Assembly: GCA_012729225.1 (NCBI GenBank)
Contig: JAAYDO010000176.1
Span: 1 to 39,808 of the forward strand
Reading direction: 5' to 3'
From: Bacteroidales bacterium
Lineage (GTDB): Bacteria; Bacteroidota; Bacteroidia; Bacteroidales; Bacteroidaceae
DNA length: 39,808 nucleotides
The notes beneath the pieces are model-generated. The model ran no database searches and had not been told where the DNA came from. It was given only the letters and a program-made list of their open reading frames with translations. Position 1 is the stretch's first letter, and each line of letters begins with the position of its first letter. A program made the translations under genes and the position numbers. This document shows, piece after piece, positions 26,979-37,650 of this stretch.

Positions 26979-29570
26979 TTAATTGGCCAATTCGCTGATG
27001 AACTTGATTCTCACCAAGCGTACGTCCTCTTCATAGATGTCTCCATCCAGATGATCGAGTGCCACATCTATGTCGTCAGTTTCACTCTTTCGGAAGTATT
27101 CATAAATCTCATCCACGACATCCTCGTCCATCTCTATTTCCTCAAAATAATAGTCTATATTGAGTTTAGTGCCGCTATAAACAATAGCATCCATTTCATC
27201 GAGAAGTTCATCAAAATCAAGACCTGTGCTCTTGGCTATGTCCTCCAGACTCACCTTTCGGTCAATAGACTGAATGATTTTCACCTTCACCTTTGACCTA
27301 TTGGCAACTGTCCTCACACGCATATCTGTAGGACGCTCTATGTTGTTGTCCTCACAATAGCGTTTGATAAGTTTGCAGAATTCATCGCCATAGCGTTTGG
27401 CCTTGCCCATTCCCACACCTGGAATGTTCTGAAGTTCTTCTTCATTGATAGGATAAAGAGTGGACATGGACTCAAGAGAGGTGTCTTGAAACACAACATA
27501 CGGAGGCACATTGTGCTTTTTGGCAATCTTCCTTCTCAAATCTTGCAACATAGCGTAGAGAACCTCGTCAGTCACCCCTGTACCGCCTTGATCTGAAGAG
27601 TCGTCAAAGTCATCATCAAAATCATTATTTTCCACAACCATAAATGGTACAGGCTTCTTGATGAACTTCCTGCCTGCCTTTGACAATTTCAATGTGCCAT
27701 AAGATTCAACTTCCTTTTCCAGATAACCCTCCAGAGCAGCCTGAACAAAAATGGCATCCCACATGGTTCGCTCCACATCTGCCCCTGCACCAAACTGTTC
27801 AATTTGATCATGCTTGTGGCTTAAGATGGTTTCGTTCTCATCTCCACGCAGAATATTAACAATGTAGTCCTTTCGGAAATTCTCCTTCACCGCCAATACT
27901 GCCTGCAAGGCCAAAAGAAGATTTACCTGTTGGTCTGTACGAGTCTTGGGATGGAGGCAGTTGTCACAATTACCACAATTAGCCCTTTCATACTCCTCCC
28001 CGAAGTAATGCAGAAGCATCTTTCGGCGACAAACGGACGACTCGCAATAAGTGGCAGTCTCACTCAAAAGATGTGTGCCTATATCCTTTTCAGCAGGAGT
28101 CTTGTCCTTCATGAACTTCTCCAGTTTTTCCAAATCCTTGTGATTATAGAACGTGACACACATTCCCTCTCCACCATCTCTACCAGCCCTGCCTGTTTCC
28201 TGATAATAACCTTCAAGGCTCTTTGGTATATCATAGTGAATGACATAACGCACATCTGGCTTGTCAATGCCCATACCAAAGGCAATTGTGGCAACAATGA
28301 CATCCACACGCTCCATGATGAAATCATCCTGAGTCTTATTCCTTTCCTTTGGGTCCATGCCTGCATGGTAAGCAGATGTCTTAATATTATTGGCACGCAA
28401 AACCTCTGCAAGGTCTTCCACCTTTTTACGGCTCAAACAATAGATGATACCACTCTTGCCAGAGTGTTGTTTGATAAACTTGATGATATCCTTCTCCACA
28501 TTGGCCGTCTTCTGACGCACCTCATAATAGAGGTTCTGCCTATTGAAAGAAGACTTGTATTCTTTTGCATTGACAATGCCAAGGTTCTTCTTGATGTCAT
28601 TGCGTACCTTGTCGGTGGCAGTAGCAGTCAGTGCTATGACTGGAGAATCATATATCTTTGCCGCAGCCGTGCGAATCGCATCATCTGTAGGCAATTCAGG
28701 AAGAACCTCCACTGAAGGCTCATCAGACACACACGCCCTCAACTTGTCATAATTCCTACGGATAGCAGGCATCATGTCAATCAGCGCATTGACAAAAAGA
28801 GTGTCCAGACGAGAGCACTTGTCTGACTTGCCCTTGATCTTTTCTTTCATTTCTGCCATGAAAGCAATCATATCAGCCAAGCCCTTCACACGCTTACCAA
28901 GAGCATCTAACTCCACAGCATCCACTCTTTCCGGGAACTGCTTGAAGTCCTTGTTCATCTCATCAAACGTCTTCTTCCTTTCACGATAAGCATTTGTCAA
29001 TGTCTTGATAATGGCAACCTTGTCCTTAGGAAGGAAAAGTTCTGCCACAGGAGCCATCGCAATCCAATTGATAACTGGGCGTATCTTTCTGTACTCAGGA
29101 CGGAAATCATGTCCCCACTCCGAGATACAATGAGCCTCATCTATGGCGAAGAAAGAAATCTTCACCTGACGGAGGAAATCAACATTCTCTTCTTTTGCCA
29201 ATGACTCAGGCGCAACATACAGCAGTTTGGTCTTACCAGACATAATGTCTGCCTTCACCTGATCTATATTTGACTTGCTCAACGACGAATTGATGAAATG
29301 CGCAATGCCATCCTCCTCACTGATGAGTTTGATAGCATCCACCTGATTTTTCATCAATGCAATCAATGGAGAAATCACAATGGCTGTCCCCTCCATCAAC
29401 AATGCAGGCAACTGATAGCACAATGACTTTCCTCCTCCCGTTGGCATCAGCACAAACGTGTCCTCCCTGTCAAGAAGGTTCTGAATGATGGCCTCTTGGT
29501 CACCCTTGAACGTGTCAAAGCCGAAATAATATTTCAGCGACTGCTGAAGTGTCTCAGGTTTTTTAATCAT
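26979..29570 (-). CDS. recQ: RecQ-family ATP-dependent DNA helicase with large core insertion
   Basis: A 3'-5' DNA helicase for recombination and fork repair. Motifs in order: [14 protein letters not shown], Walker A PTGGGKS at 43-49, DEAH at 144-147, [17 protein letters not shown] at 149-165, ALTATAT at 313-319, [32 protein letters not shown] and [13 protein letters not shown] zinc-binding region (CRRKML, CGNCDNC), a winged-helix region and an HRDC-like segment ([16 protein letters not shown]) follow. At 863 residues it is about 137 longer than expected, because residues ~172-309 separate two motifs that normally lie about a dozen residues apart. It ends the tig-clpP-clpX-recQ group, 117 bases after clpX. 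Confidence 0.95.
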   Translation of the reverse strand: MIKKPETLQQSLKYYFGFDTFKGDQEAIIQNLLDREDTFVLMPTGGGKSLCYQLPALLMEGTAIVISPLIALMKNQVDAIKLISEEDGIAHFINSSLSKSNIDQVKADIMSGKTKLLYVAPESLAKEENVDFLRQVKISFFAIDEAHCISEWGHDFRPEYRKIRPVINWIAMAPVAELFLPKDKVAIIKTLTNAYRERKKTFDEMNKDFKQFPERVDAVELDALGKRVKGLADMIAFMAEMKEKIKGKSDKCSRLDTLFVNALIDMMPAIRRNYDKLRACVSDEPSVEVLPELPTDDAIRTAAAKIYDSPVIALTATATDKVRNDIKKNLGIVNAKEYKSSFNRQNLYYEVRQKTANVEKDIIKFIKQHSGKSGIIYCLSRKKVEDLAEVLRANNIKTSAYHAGMDPKERNKTQDDFIMERVDVIVATIAFGMGIDKPDVRYVIHYDIPKSLEGYYQETGRAGRDGGEGMCVTFYNHKDLEKLEKFMKDKTPAEKDIGTHLLSETATYCESSVCRRKMLLHYFGEEYERANCGNCDNCLHPKTRTDQQVNLLLALQAVLAVKENFRKDYIVNILRGDENETILSHKHDQIEQFGAGADVERTMWDAIFVQAALEGYLEKEVESYGTLKLSKAGRKFIKKPVPFMVVENNDFDDDFDDSSDQGGTGVTDEVLYAMLQDLRRKIAKKHNVPPYVVFQDTSLESMSTLYPINEEELQNIPGVGMGKAKRYGDEFCKLIKRYCEDNNIERPTDMRVRTVANRSKVKVKIIQSIDRKVSLEDIAKSTGLDFDELLDEMDAIVYSGTKLNIDYYFEEIEMDEDVVDEIYEYFRKSETDDIDVALDHLDGDIYEEDVRLVRIKFISELAN

Positions 29571-29687
29571 TAGTTGATGTTTTTACTTTCGCAAGACATT
29601 GCAATTTAACAATAAATTTACACTGCCGTTTTGTCTTCTCAAAGAAAAGATATAAAATAACTATCCTCTTTTCAACGAAAAAGACAC

Positions 29688-30917
29688 TTATTGGTCTTCT
29701 GAACTTTCTTTTAGCACAGCCATGTTTGCATTTTCCACCTGCTGACGTGCAAAATCAAGTTTCACTACATACTTCTTCGTATTTGTGGAAGGGACTTCAA
29801 ACATGGGTTTTGTCATGACGACTTCAATCAAAGATCTTAACCCACGTGCTCCCAACTGGAACTCGATGGCTTTATCAACCACATAGTCAAGCACACCTTC
29901 CTCAAACGTAAGTTTCACACCATCTATCTCAAACATCTTCACATATTGCTTGATAATAGAGTTCTTAGGCTCTGTCAAAATGGAACGAAGAGCTGTACGA
30001 TCCAAAGGTTGCAAGTGGGTCAGGACAGGCAAACGACCAATGATTTCAGGAATCAAACCAAAAGACTTCAAATCCATTGGAGCAATATACTGAAGGAAAT
30101 TAGACTTGTCTATCTTTGACACATTTTTAGATGCATCAAAACCTACCACATGTGTATTAAGACGCTGAGCAATGCGCTTTTCTATACCATCAAATGCGCC
30201 TCCACAGATAAAGAGGATGTTCCGTGTGTTTACCTGAATGAACTTCTGTTCAGGGTGTTTTCTTCCACCCTGAGGAGGGACATTGACAACGCTACCCTCA
30301 AGAAGTTTCAACAATCCTTGTTGCACACCCTCGCCACTCACATCACGAGTGATGCTTGGATTGTCGCCCTTGCGTGCAATCTTATCTATTTCATCTATAA
30401 ACACGATGCCTCTTTCAGCCTTTTCCACATCACCATCAGCAGCCTGAAGCAAACGTACCAAAAGACTTTCCACATCCTCTCCGACATATCCAGCCTCTGT
30501 CAATACAGTTGCATCAACCATAGCGAATGGCACTAAAAGCATCTTGGCTATTGTTCTTGCCAAAAGGGTTTTTCCCGTACCTGTGCTACCCACCATAATG
30601 ATGTTTGACTTATCCAGTTCCACATCATCCTCGCCACCTTTATAGTTCAAGCGTTTGTAATGATTGTAAACCGCCACAGAAAGAGTCATCTTGGCTGCAT
30701 CCTGACCTACCACATATTTATCCAGATAACTTTTTATCTGTTTTGGAGTAGGCAAATCTTTCAATGTCTCAGGTGCACTCGACACACGATTTTCTCGTAC
30801 AATATGCATCGCCTGTTCCACGCATTGGTCACAAATAAAGCCATCAGCGCCATATATCATCACACCGACCTCCTTTTCTGTACGTCCACAGAACGAGCAT
30901 TTATTCTTTTTTGTCAC
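29688..30917 (-). CDS. clpX: ClpX ATP-dependent unfoldase subunit
   Basis: AAA+ unfoldase that feeds proteins into ClpP. The 409-residue protein has the N-terminal zinc-binding domain (cysteines 7, 10, 29 and 32), Walker [13 protein letters not shown], the pore segment AGYVGEDVE, Walker [12 protein letters not shown] and the sensor and arginine-finger region near [11 protein letters not shown]. The start codon is GTG at 30917. No ATG lies between it and the clpP stop. It follows clpP by 76 bases. Confidence 0.97.
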   Translation of the reverse strand: MTKKNKCSFCGRTEKEVGVMIYGADGFICDQCVEQAMHIVRENRVSSAPETLKDLPTPKQIKSYLDKYVVGQDAAKMTLSVAVYNHYKRLNYKGGEDDVELDKSNIIMVGSTGTGKTLLARTIAKMLLVPFAMVDATVLTEAGYVGEDVESLLVRLLQAADGDVEKAERGIVFIDEIDKIARKGDNPSITRDVSGEGVQQGLLKLLEGSVVNVPPQGGRKHPEQKFIQVNTRNILFICGGAFDGIEKRIAQRLNTHVVGFDASKNVSKIDKSNFLQYIAPMDLKSFGLIPEIIGRLPVLTHLQPLDRTALRSILTEPKNSIIKQYVKMFEIDGVKLTFEEGVLDYVVDKAIEFQLGARGLRSLIEVVMTKPMFEVPSTNTKKYVVKLDFARQQVENANMAVLKESSEDQ

Positions 30918-30993
30918 TTTGATGTAATTCTAACAATAAATAATGTATAAGGGGCTCATAGGTTGTCCCTTACAACAACTACTATCCTAACTC

Positions 30994-31662
30994 TTAATTT
31001 TTTCTGGAGAGCACCTCGTCCACCATTCCGTACTCTTTAGCTTCTTCGGCTGTCATCCAATAGTCACGGTCACTATCTGCCCATACTTTGTCAAATGGCT
31101 GGTGACTATGATCACTGATGATTGTATAGAGTTCCTTCTTCAGTTTCTGGATTTCACGGGCTGTGATCTCTATATCACTTGCCTGTCCCTGCGCTCCGCC
31201 CATTGGCTGATGAATCATGATACGGCTATGTGGTAGCGCACTTCTCTTTCCCTCCTTGCCTGCAACAAGCAACACAGCAGCCATGCTGGCAGCCATACCT
31301 GTACAAATCGTTTGCACATCGCTATTGATGAACTGCATGGTGTCATAGATGCCAAGACCTGCATACACACTGCCGCCAGGTGAGTTGATATAGATGCTAA
31401 TATCCTTTGCGCTATCTACACTGTCCAAATAGAGCATCTGTGCCTGCAACACATTGGCTGTATAGTCATTCACTTCTGTGCCAAGGAAAATAATACGGTC
31501 CATCATCAAACGAGAAAAAACATCCAACTGAGTTACATTCAGTTGTCTTTCCTCCAAAATATAAGGATTCAGATATCCTGCCTGTGCTTTCATCACATCA
31601 TCGAGCACCATACTGCTCAATCCCAAATGCTTAGTAGCATATTTCTGAAAATCATTAATCAT
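30994..31662 (-). CDS. clpP: ClpP protease subunit
   Basis: Barrel-shaped serine protease that degrades substrates unfolded by ClpX. The catalytic triad is visible as S126 in [11 protein letters not shown]151 in [13 protein letters not shown] and D200 in [16 protein letters not shown]. At 222 residues it has the usual length with a longer N-terminal stretch before EERQ, probably a propeptide-like region. It has its own strong promoter at 31702-31732 and is followed by clpX. Confidence 0.97.
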   Translation of the reverse strand: MINDFQKYATKHLGLSSMVLDDVMKAQAGYLNPYILEERQLNVTQLDVFSRLMMDRIIFLGTEVNDYTANVLQAQMLYLDSVDSAKDISIYINSPGGSVYAGLGIYDTMQFINSDVQTICTGMAASMAAVLLVAGKEGKRSALPHSRIMIHQPMGGAQGQASDIEITAREIQKLKKELYTIISDHSHQPFDKVWADSDRDYWMTAEEAKEYGMVDEVLSRKN

Positions 31663-31701
31663 AAATAAGTATTTATTAATCTAAAAACCGATAACGAGAC
31701 A

Positions 31702-31732
31702 CAAAGGTATAAAAAAAGTGGCAAGAACCAAA
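31702..31732 (-). promoter_or_regulatory. clpP promoter
   Basis: On the minus strand TTTG (31729-31732), 19 bases, then TACCTTTG (31702-31709): a near-ideal Bacteroidetes promoter. It lies between tig and clpP, so the protease genes can be expressed apart from trigger factor. Confidence 0.8.
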
Positions 31733-31768
31733 ATTCTCACCACTATTTTTTATTTTTTTATCATCTGC

Positions 31769-33103
31769 TTATGACTCGAACATTTTGTTGAAGTCTTCAG
31801 CACTAACAGTAGATTCCTTTAGAGTAACTTTTTCCTTGATGGCTGCACCGAGCTTAACCTCGATGCAACGGTCAATGAGATTGTCCACGGTCTCGCGCTT
31901 CTTCATCATTTCAGCAACAGAGTTCTCAAGATACTCGTCTGGAATGTTGAGCATACCATACTGAGCAAACTGCATGCGAGTAACCTCCTTTGCCATTTCC
32001 TTCACATCCTTATCATCCACTTTCACTTCGTACTTCTCAACGAGTTTCTCCTTGATGAGATGCCAAGTAAGTTCCTCTATGCTCTTCTCAAACTGCTCAT
32101 CAACCTTCTTCTGGTCGCCGGTGTTTGCAAGAAGAATCTTCTTGAGCTTGTCCTCTGGGAACTCAAGCTTGCCAAGTTTCTCTGTCACATGCTTGCGCAC
32201 ATCGAGCAAGAACTTGTAGTCGCTATCCTTCTTGAACTGCTCTGCAATCAAGCCCTTCACCTTAGCACGGAAGTCCTCTTCCGTCTTCACCTCTCCGCCA
32301 GGGAATACTGTGTCGAAGAGTTCTTGATCGAATGGACCAGGGACGAAACGAGTGATTTCTGTAATCTGGAAGTTAAACTCACCCTTGTGGTTGAGTGCAT
32401 CTTCTTTCTCCACCTTCAAAAGAGAAGAGAGTTCTGCCTCATTATTGTCATAAGCAACAGAAGGATTGAAAGTCACAATATCGTTGGTCTTCACACCTTC
32501 GAAAACTTTCTTCTGGTCTTCGTTCTTGAAATACTTTGGAAGGAGCACAACGTTTTCTGCAGAGACAGGATTCTCAACATCCAACTCTGTGATTACGCCC
32601 TTCACCATATCGTTGTCCTCATAAGAGTCCACCTTGTCATACTTGCCACCACGCTGACGGTACATGTCCACCTGGTTCTCAACCATATGGTCAGACACCT
32701 CAACATTATAGTAGTCAATCTTATCCTTCTTTGTCAAAGAAACCTCAAACTCAGGAGCAATGGCCAACTCAAACTTGAAAGTGAACGACTCACCCTCTTT
32801 GAGTTCAACATTGTTATTGTCCTCTGTTGGAAGAGGCTCGCCCAACATATTAATCTTGTTTTCACGAATATAACCAAAAAGAGCCTCCTGAAGCACTTTA
32901 TTCACCTCGTCTGCAAGAATGCTAATACCAAACTGCTTCTTGATAAGTCCTACTGGAACCATACCAGGGCGGAAGCCTGGCATATTCATTTTTTTCTTAG
33001 CTTCTTTGATAGCCTTCTCATACTTTTCTGTATAGTCGGCAGGCTCAACCACGGCAGTCATCACCGCATTTACCTTGTCAATGTTTTCTATTGAAATATT
33101 CAT
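31769..33103 (-). CDS. tig: Trigger factor, ribosome-bound chaperone
   Basis: Binds near the ribosome exit tunnel and shields nascent chains. Starting at ATG 33103 the protein has 444 residues: an N-terminal ribosome-binding domain with the signature-like GFRPGMVPVGLIKKQFG at about 44-60, a middle domain with weak FKBP similarity, and a long helical C-terminal domain. A 36-residue upstream extension is open but would overlap the promoter and lacks similarity to the family. It heads the tig-clpP-clpX-recQ group. Confidence 0.93.
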   Translation of the reverse strand: MNISIENIDKVNAVMTAVVEPADYTEKYEKAIKEAKKKMNMPGFRPGMVPVGLIKKQFGISILADEVNKVLQEALFGYIRENKINMLGEPLPTEDNNNVELKEGESFTFKFELAIAPEFEVSLTKKDKIDYYNVEVSDHMVENQVDMYRQRGGKYDKVDSYEDNDMVKGVITELDVENPVSAENVVLLPKYFKNEDQKKVFEGVKTNDIVTFNPSVAYDNNEAELSSLLKVEKEDALNHKGEFNFQITEITRFVPGPFDQELFDTVFPGGEVKTEEDFRAKVKGLIAEQFKKDSDYKFLLDVRKHVTEKLGKLEFPEDKLKKILLANTGDQKKVDEQFEKSIEELTWHLIKEKLVEKYEVKVDDKDVKEMAKEVTRMQFAQYGMLNIPDEYLENSVAEMMKKRETVDNLIDRCIEVKLGAAIKEKVTLKESTVSAEDFNKMFES

Positions 33104-33141
33104 ATTATATATAATTTTATATTTATCGACAAAATCGGCTG

Positions 33142-33149
33142 CAAAGGTA
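33142..33149 (-). promoter_or_regulatory. -7 box of the tig promoter
   Basis: TACCTTTG on the minus strand, identical to the -7 boxes of the clpP and tRNA promoters, lies about 39 bases before the tig ATG at 33103. A TTTC at spacing 20 is the best -33 candidate. This supports the shorter tig start. Confidence 0.65.
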
Positions 33150-33179
33150 CAAAAAAGTTTTCGAACGAAGAAACTTTTG

Positions 33180-33536
33180 CACAAAACATTGAAAACAAAA
33201 CAGATATTCAACTTATCACACTTACAATAACGTGAAATTGGCGAATGTTCTGAGCCTTCTTTGATGTGAGTTCAACGAATTTCATTTCCTCAAAGGGATT
33301 CTAACCTTTCTCAGACGAACATCACCTCCCCATGCTTCTGCAATCCTTCGATATGACTTCGATAAGCCTTCGGTACGAGTATCGGATAATTCCAACACTT
33401 TTTCTTTTGTGACATGAAAGAGGAAGAGAGTGAAATGAAGGTTAAGACAGACGTAGGCATTCTGTGCCAGCCATGTCTATTTTGTGATTTTTTGGAAACG
33501 TGAAAAAGCGGAATTCAGCCCTTCACACCTACCTGA
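33180..33536. other. Gene-free gap between the small lipoprotein gene and tig
   Basis: About 355 bases with no supportable gene on either strand. It contains a copy of the GTGAGTTCAACGAATT motif on the plus strand (33266-33281) and a short cluster of CTTCGATA/CTTCGGTA words at about 33346-33385. I see no convincing terminator for the lipoprotein gene. Confidence 0.6.
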
Positions 33537-33938
33537 TCAATTTCTCAATCTTATCTTCCATTCCGTGCCATAGCGCACCATCTTCTGAGAAGCAACCTCT
33601 TTAGTGCTATCAGAGAAATGATACTGATAATAAACCATATACACACTGTCGGACAACAGTTCTGATTTCTTCATTTCTATGGAAACAACAGAGCCACGCT
33701 CACTCGCCCTCCAACCCAAATGCTGTCGCAAGAGATCTTTCATGTAAGCAGTTTGGGCAGAGTCCATCTCTGTTCCAAAGTCCACTGAACGTAAATAGGC
33801 ATCATAATCCCCACGATTCAAAGCCTCCAGAGCCTCTTTCAATGTTGTCTCCGCAAGTTCTTGGGGTGTAGGTTCATGCCGACACCCTGCAAGGGACATC
33901 AGCATGAACAAAATGCTCATCAACGCAAATCTTCTCAT
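33537..33938 (-). CDS. Small lipoprotein, DUF4878-like
   Basis: A 133-residue protein starting at ATG 33938 with a lipoprotein signal (MRRFALMSILFMLMSLAGC); the cysteine after LSLAG-type residues is the expected lipid site. The mature part (TPQELAETTLKEALEALNRGDYDAYL, then two strands ending TEWKIRLRN) resembles the NTF2-like DUF4878 group, whose function is unknown. The longer frame to 34007 overlaps der and lacks a signal at its start. It begins 13 bases after the der stop and is probably the last gene of that operon. Confidence 0.75.
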   Translation of the reverse strand: MRRFALMSILFMLMSLAGCRHEPTPQELAETTLKEALEALNRGDYDAYLRSVDFGTEMDSAQTAYMKDLLRQHLGWRASERGSVVSIEMKKSELLSDSVYMVYYQYHFSDSTKEVASQKMVRYGTEWKIRLRN

Positions 33939-33951
33939 CACACTCAAAAGG

Positions 33952-35265
33952 CTACTTCTGTCTGATATACACATTGATAGGAGAACCCTTGAAATTCCAA
34001 TGTTCACGAATCTGATTTTCCAAGAAGCGCTTATATGGCTCTTTCACATACTGAGGCAAATTCGCATAGAACACAAATGAAGGCACACGAGTGTCAGGAA
34101 TCTGCATCGCATATTTGATCTTGATGTATTTACCTTTCAATGATGGTGGAGGGGTTGCTTCTATGATTGGAAGCATCACCTCATTCAGTTTGGCTGTGGA
34201 AACCTTGTTTGTTCTCGCCTCATATGCTTTCTGAGCCTCTTCAAGCACCTTAAAGATACGCTGTTTTGTAGTGGCCGAAGCAAAAATAATAGTGAAGTCT
34301 GTAAATGGAGCAAAACGATTTCGAATAGTTCGCTCAAAGAATCGAATAGCCTCATTAGATTTCTCCTCTACCAAATCCCACTTGTTTACAACAACTACCA
34401 GTCCCTTCTGATTTTTCTGGACAAGCTGGAATATATTCAGGTCCTGACCTTCAATACCACGAGTCGCATCTATCATCAGCACACACACATCAGAGTTTTC
34501 AATAGCACGAATACTTCGCATCACTGAATAATACTCCAAATCCTCTGTCACCTTGTTTTTTTTACGAATACCTGCCGTATCAACCAAATAGAAGTTAAAG
34601 CCAAACTTCTCATACTTGGTATAAATAGAATCACGGGTAGTACCTGCAATGTCTGTCACCACATTACGGTTGTCATCAAGAAAAGCATTGATAATAGAAG
34701 ATTTGCCTGCGTTGGGGCGACCAACCACCGCAATACGAGGTATATCTTCCTCTATCACTTCTGTCATTTCTTTTGTAAAACTCTCAACAACAGCATCGAG
34801 CAAATCACCTGTTCCACTTCCTGTCAAAGAACTGATACACATAGGTTCGCCCAACCCAAGTCCATAAAATTCTGCAGAGCCATAACGATGTTCGTTGCTG
34901 TCCACCTTGTTGCAAACCACAAACACGGGAAGTTTGCTACGACGAAGAATGTCTGCTACTTCCAGGTCTAAGTCTGTTATACCTACACGCACATCAACCA
35001 TGAAAAGAATGACATCACATTCCTCAATAGCAATCAACACCTGACGACGTATTTCTTCCTCAAAAATATCATCGGAATTTACTACCCATCCTCCTGTATC
35101 TACTACAGAAAACTCTTTGTTTCCCCATTCGCACTTACCGTACTGGCGATCGCGTGTTGTACCTGCTTCATCACTTACAATGGCGTGACGAGTCTTGGTC
35201 AAACGATTGAAAAGGGTGGATTTCCCCACATTAGGACGACCCACAATTGCTACTAAATTTGCCAT
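33952..35265 (-). CDS. der: Ribosome-assembly GTPase Der (EngA)
   Basis: Double GTPase needed to mature the 50S subunit. Two G domains stand in tandem: [14 protein letters not shown] at 8-21 with DTGGW and NKVDSNE, and [14 protein letters not shown] near 182-195 with DTAGIRKK and NKWDLVE. A C-terminal KH-like domain ends [13 protein letters not shown]. At 437 residues it is normal. It follows era by 122 bases. Confidence 0.97.
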   Translation of the reverse strand: MANLVAIVGRPNVGKSTLFNRLTKTRHAIVSDEAGTTRDRQYGKCEWGNKEFSVVDTGGWVVNSDDIFEEEIRRQVLIAIEECDVILFMVDVRVGITDLDLEVADILRRSKLPVFVVCNKVDSNEHRYGSAEFYGLGLGEPMCISSLTGSGTGDLLDAVVESFTKEMTEVIEEDIPRIAVVGRPNAGKSSIINAFLDDNRNVVTDIAGTTRDSIYTKYEKFGFNFYLVDTAGIRKKNKVTEDLEYYSVMRSIRAIENSDVCVLMIDATRGIEGQDLNIFQLVQKNQKGLVVVVNKWDLVEEKSNEAIRFFERTIRNRFAPFTDFTIIFASATTKQRIFKVLEEAQKAYEARTNKVSTAKLNEVMLPIIEATPPPSLKGKYIKIKYAMQIPDTRVPSFVFYANLPQYVKEPYKRFLENQIREHWNFKGSPINVYIRQK

Positions 35266-35387
35266 ATCTTTTCTGCTTTTCTGTATTTCTATTACTCCCT
35301 CTCAGGAATTTTTCCTATAGTCTATGATAAATGTTTCAGGAACAACACTTCTTCCTTTTACACTTATCTGTAAATTTTCCGAATCAT

Positions 35388-36269
35388 CTATTCCGGATTA
35401 TATCCAAACAAGTTCAGTTCCTTTTTGGAGTTTCTCCAATCCTTGTCCACTTTCACAAATGTTTCCAAAAAGACGCTCTTGCCGAAGAACCTCTCCAAAC
35501 TCTTACGAGCCTCTGTCGCCACCTTCTTGAGAGCCTTTCCTCCATGTCCAATGATAATGCCCTTCTGACTATCACGTTCCACGAAGATGACAGCGTTAAT
35601 ATGTATATGTTTCTTGTCTTCCTTGAAACTCTCCACACCAACTTCCACTGAATATGGAATTTCCTTGTCATAGAACAGAAGTATTTTCTCTCGAATAATC
35701 TCCGTGACAAAGAACCTCGCAGGCTTGTCTGTCAATTGATCCTTGTCAAAATAAGGAGGACACTCTGGCAATAATTCTTTAATACGTGCTAATACTGGTT
35801 GCACATTAAACTTATGCAGAGCAGAGATAGGTAGTATTTCAGCTTTCGGCAACACTTCATGCCACTGTTCTACTAATCCTACAAGATCTTTCTCATTTGT
35901 CAGGTCTATTTTATTGATAAGTACCAACACAGGAACTTCCATCTGCGACACCTTCTGCAAGAAATCACTATTTTTATCAATCTTCTCTACAGGATCTGTC
36001 ACATAAAGCAACACGTCTGCATCCACAAGGGCACTTTCAGAGAAGGCCAACATAGATTCTTGCAATTTGTAGTTAGGCTTCAACACCCCAGGTGTGTCAG
36101 AAAACACTATCTGAGCATCCTCATCATTAATAATGCCCATGATGCGGTGACGAGTGGTCTGCGCCTTAAAGGTGGCTATGGAGATTTTCTCTCCAACGAG
36201 CAGATTCATCAGTGTGGATTTACCAACATTCGGATTGCCCACAATATTTACAAAACCTGACTTATGCAT
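35388..36269 (-). CDS. era: GTPase Era
   Basis: Binds the 3' end of 16S rRNA and assists 30S maturation. The 293-residue form starts at ATG 36269 ([22 protein letters not shown]). The G domain has DTPGVLKP and NKIDLT. The KH domain contains VFVERDSQKGIIIGHGGKALK. An 11-residue extension to GTG 36302 would run into the hairpin at 36292-36325 and is rejected. That hairpin separates it from fabH. Confidence 0.97.
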   Translation of the reverse strand: MHKSGFVNIVGNPNVGKSTLMNLLVGEKISIATFKAQTTRHRIMGIINDEDAQIVFSDTPGVLKPNYKLQESMLAFSESALVDADVLLYVTDPVEKIDKNSDFLQKVSQMEVPVLVLINKIDLTNEKDLVGLVEQWHEVLPKAEILPISALHKFNVQPVLARIKELLPECPPYFDKDQLTDKPARFFVTEIIREKILLFYDKEIPYSVEVGVESFKEDKKHIHINAVIFVERDSQKGIIIGHGGKALKKVATEARKSLERFFGKSVFLETFVKVDKDWRNSKKELNLFGYNPE

Positions 36270-36291
36270 GATACTTTTCAATTTTATGAAA

Positions 36292-36325
36292 AGAGAGCGC
36301 ACCGTACTTGTGCGATGCGCTCTCT
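36292..36325 (-). terminator. Hairpin between fabH and era
   Basis: A perfect 10-bp stem AGAGAGCGCA / TGCGCTCTCT is followed on the minus strand by TTTTC. It starts 33 bases after the fabH stop and ends 22 bases before the era ATG. It may be a terminator for fabH with partial readthrough, since no TAnnTTTG box fits between it and era. Confidence 0.7.
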
Positions 36326-36358
36326 TCTTATTTTACTTTCTTTGTAAAGTCTATAATA

Positions 36359-37438
36359 TCACTTGCCTCTCTTGGCATACCACTCATCACGGCTAATGGC
36401 TCCTTCTTTATAGAACTCTGCTGGAGTGTCTGCAAACTTACTTCCATCATAGCCCCAAATCATGTAGCTTGCGCCCCATGAGAAACCTGCACCAAATGCA
36501 GTGAAAATGAGCTTGTCGCCCTTCTTCAACTGTGGCTCATACTCCCACAAACATAAAGGAAGTGTACCACCAGAGGTATTTGCCATATGATCAACATTAA
36601 TCATCACATGATCTTCAGAAACACCGATACGGCGAGCGACAGCACTCTCAATACGAACATTGGCCTGATGAGGAACCACCCATGCAATATCGTTATTAGT
36701 GAGGTTGTTGCGTTTTGCCACCAATTCTACAGCATTAGACATGTTTGTTACAGCATGCTTGAACACTGTACGACCTTCCTGGTATACATAATGGAGACGC
36801 TGATCAATGGTATCGTGGCTTGGCATGTTTGCAGAACCACCTGCAGCCATGTGCAGATGTTCATATCCCTTACCATCCACACGAAGATAGCTGTCCATAA
36901 GTCCATACTCCTCTTCTGTTGCTTCCATCATCACACAAGCTGCGCCATCTCCAAAAATAGGACATGTATTGCGATCTTGATAATTAGTCATTGAGGACAT
37001 CTGGTCTCCACCACAAATGATGATTCGCTTGTAGAGTCCGCTACGGATGAATCCCGCTCCTGTCTCCATGGCATAAAGGAAACCTGCACAAGCAGCCTCC
37101 ATGTCAAAGCCAAAAGCATTATTCAATCCAAGATTTCCAATGATTAGTGAAGCTGTTGAAGGGAAATGGTAGTCAGGTGTTGTTGTAGCGACAATCACAG
37201 CCTCGATAGAATCAGGATCTGCCCCTGTCTTATCAAGCAATTGCTTGACCGCCTTTGTCATTATAAATGAAGTGCCAACACCCTCCTCTGGTTTCAGAAT
37301 ATGACGTGTCTTCACGCCGATACGTTCCATAATCCACTCATCGCTTGTATCAACGATTGTGGACATCTCCTCATTGTCGAGGATATAAGTTGGAACCCAT
37401 CCACCTACACCTGTTATAACAGCATTTATTTTTCCCAT
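36359..37438 (-). CDS. fabH: 3-oxoacyl-ACP synthase III
   Basis: Starts fatty acid chains by condensing acyl-CoA with malonyl-ACP. The 359-residue protein starting at 37438 has C117 in DMEAACAGFLYAMETG, the histidine in WVVPHQANVRI and the asparagine in MANTSGGTLPLCLWEY, completing the Cys-His-Asn triad. The longer open frame to 37510 overlaps rpmF and is not used. It lies 11 bases after rpmF. The plsX gene often found between them in other bacteria is absent here. Confidence 0.96.
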   Translation of the reverse strand: MGKINAVITGVGGWVPTYILDNEEMSTIVDTSDEWIMERIGVKTRHILKPEEGVGTSFIMTKAVKQLLDKTGADPDSIEAVIVATTTPDYHFPSTASLIIGNLGLNNAFGFDMEAACAGFLYAMETGAGFIRSGLYKRIIICGGDQMSSMTNYQDRNTCPIFGDGAACVMMEATEEEYGLMDSYLRVDGKGYEHLHMAAGGSANMPSHDTIDQRLHYVYQEGRTVFKHAVTNMSNAVELVAKRNNLTNNDIAWVVPHQANVRIESAVARRIGVSEDHVMINVDHMANTSGGTLPLCLWEYEPQLKKGDKLIFTAFGAGFSWGASYMIWGYDGSKFADTPAEFYKEGAISRDEWYAKRGK

Positions 37439-37449
37439 GAGAGAAGTTT

Positions 37450-37635
37450 TTAGATTGCTGCTTCCTTTACGATAGCCACCTTGCCACGATAGTAGCCACA
37501 AGATGGACATACAGTATGGTAAACATAGAATTCACCGCAGTTTGGACAAACCGCAAGTGTTGGAGCTACTGCTACGTCATGGGTTCTTCTCTTTCTTGTA
37601 CGAGTCTTTGACTGTCTTCTTTTAGGATGTGCCAT
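37450..37635 (-). CDS. rpmF: 50S ribosomal protein L32
   Basis: A 61-residue basic protein, MAHPKRRQSKTRTRKRRTHD at the start, with a complete zinc ribbon: C30, C33, C43 and C46 in two CPxC units. This is the cysteine-containing, zinc-binding form of L32. It lies 15 bases after the DUF177 gene and 11 bases before fabH. Confidence 0.97.
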   Translation of the reverse strand: MAHPKRRQSKTRTRKRRTHDVAVAPTLAVCPNCGEFYVYHTVCPSCGYYRGKVAIVKEAAI

Positions 37636-37650
37636 TTTCTTTTTATTGTT

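Noticed and set aside
33346-33385. Cluster of CTTCGATA/CTTCGGTA words as a regulatory array
   Set aside because: The words are short, irregularly spaced and not palindromic as a set; chance in a non-coding stretch cannot be excluded.
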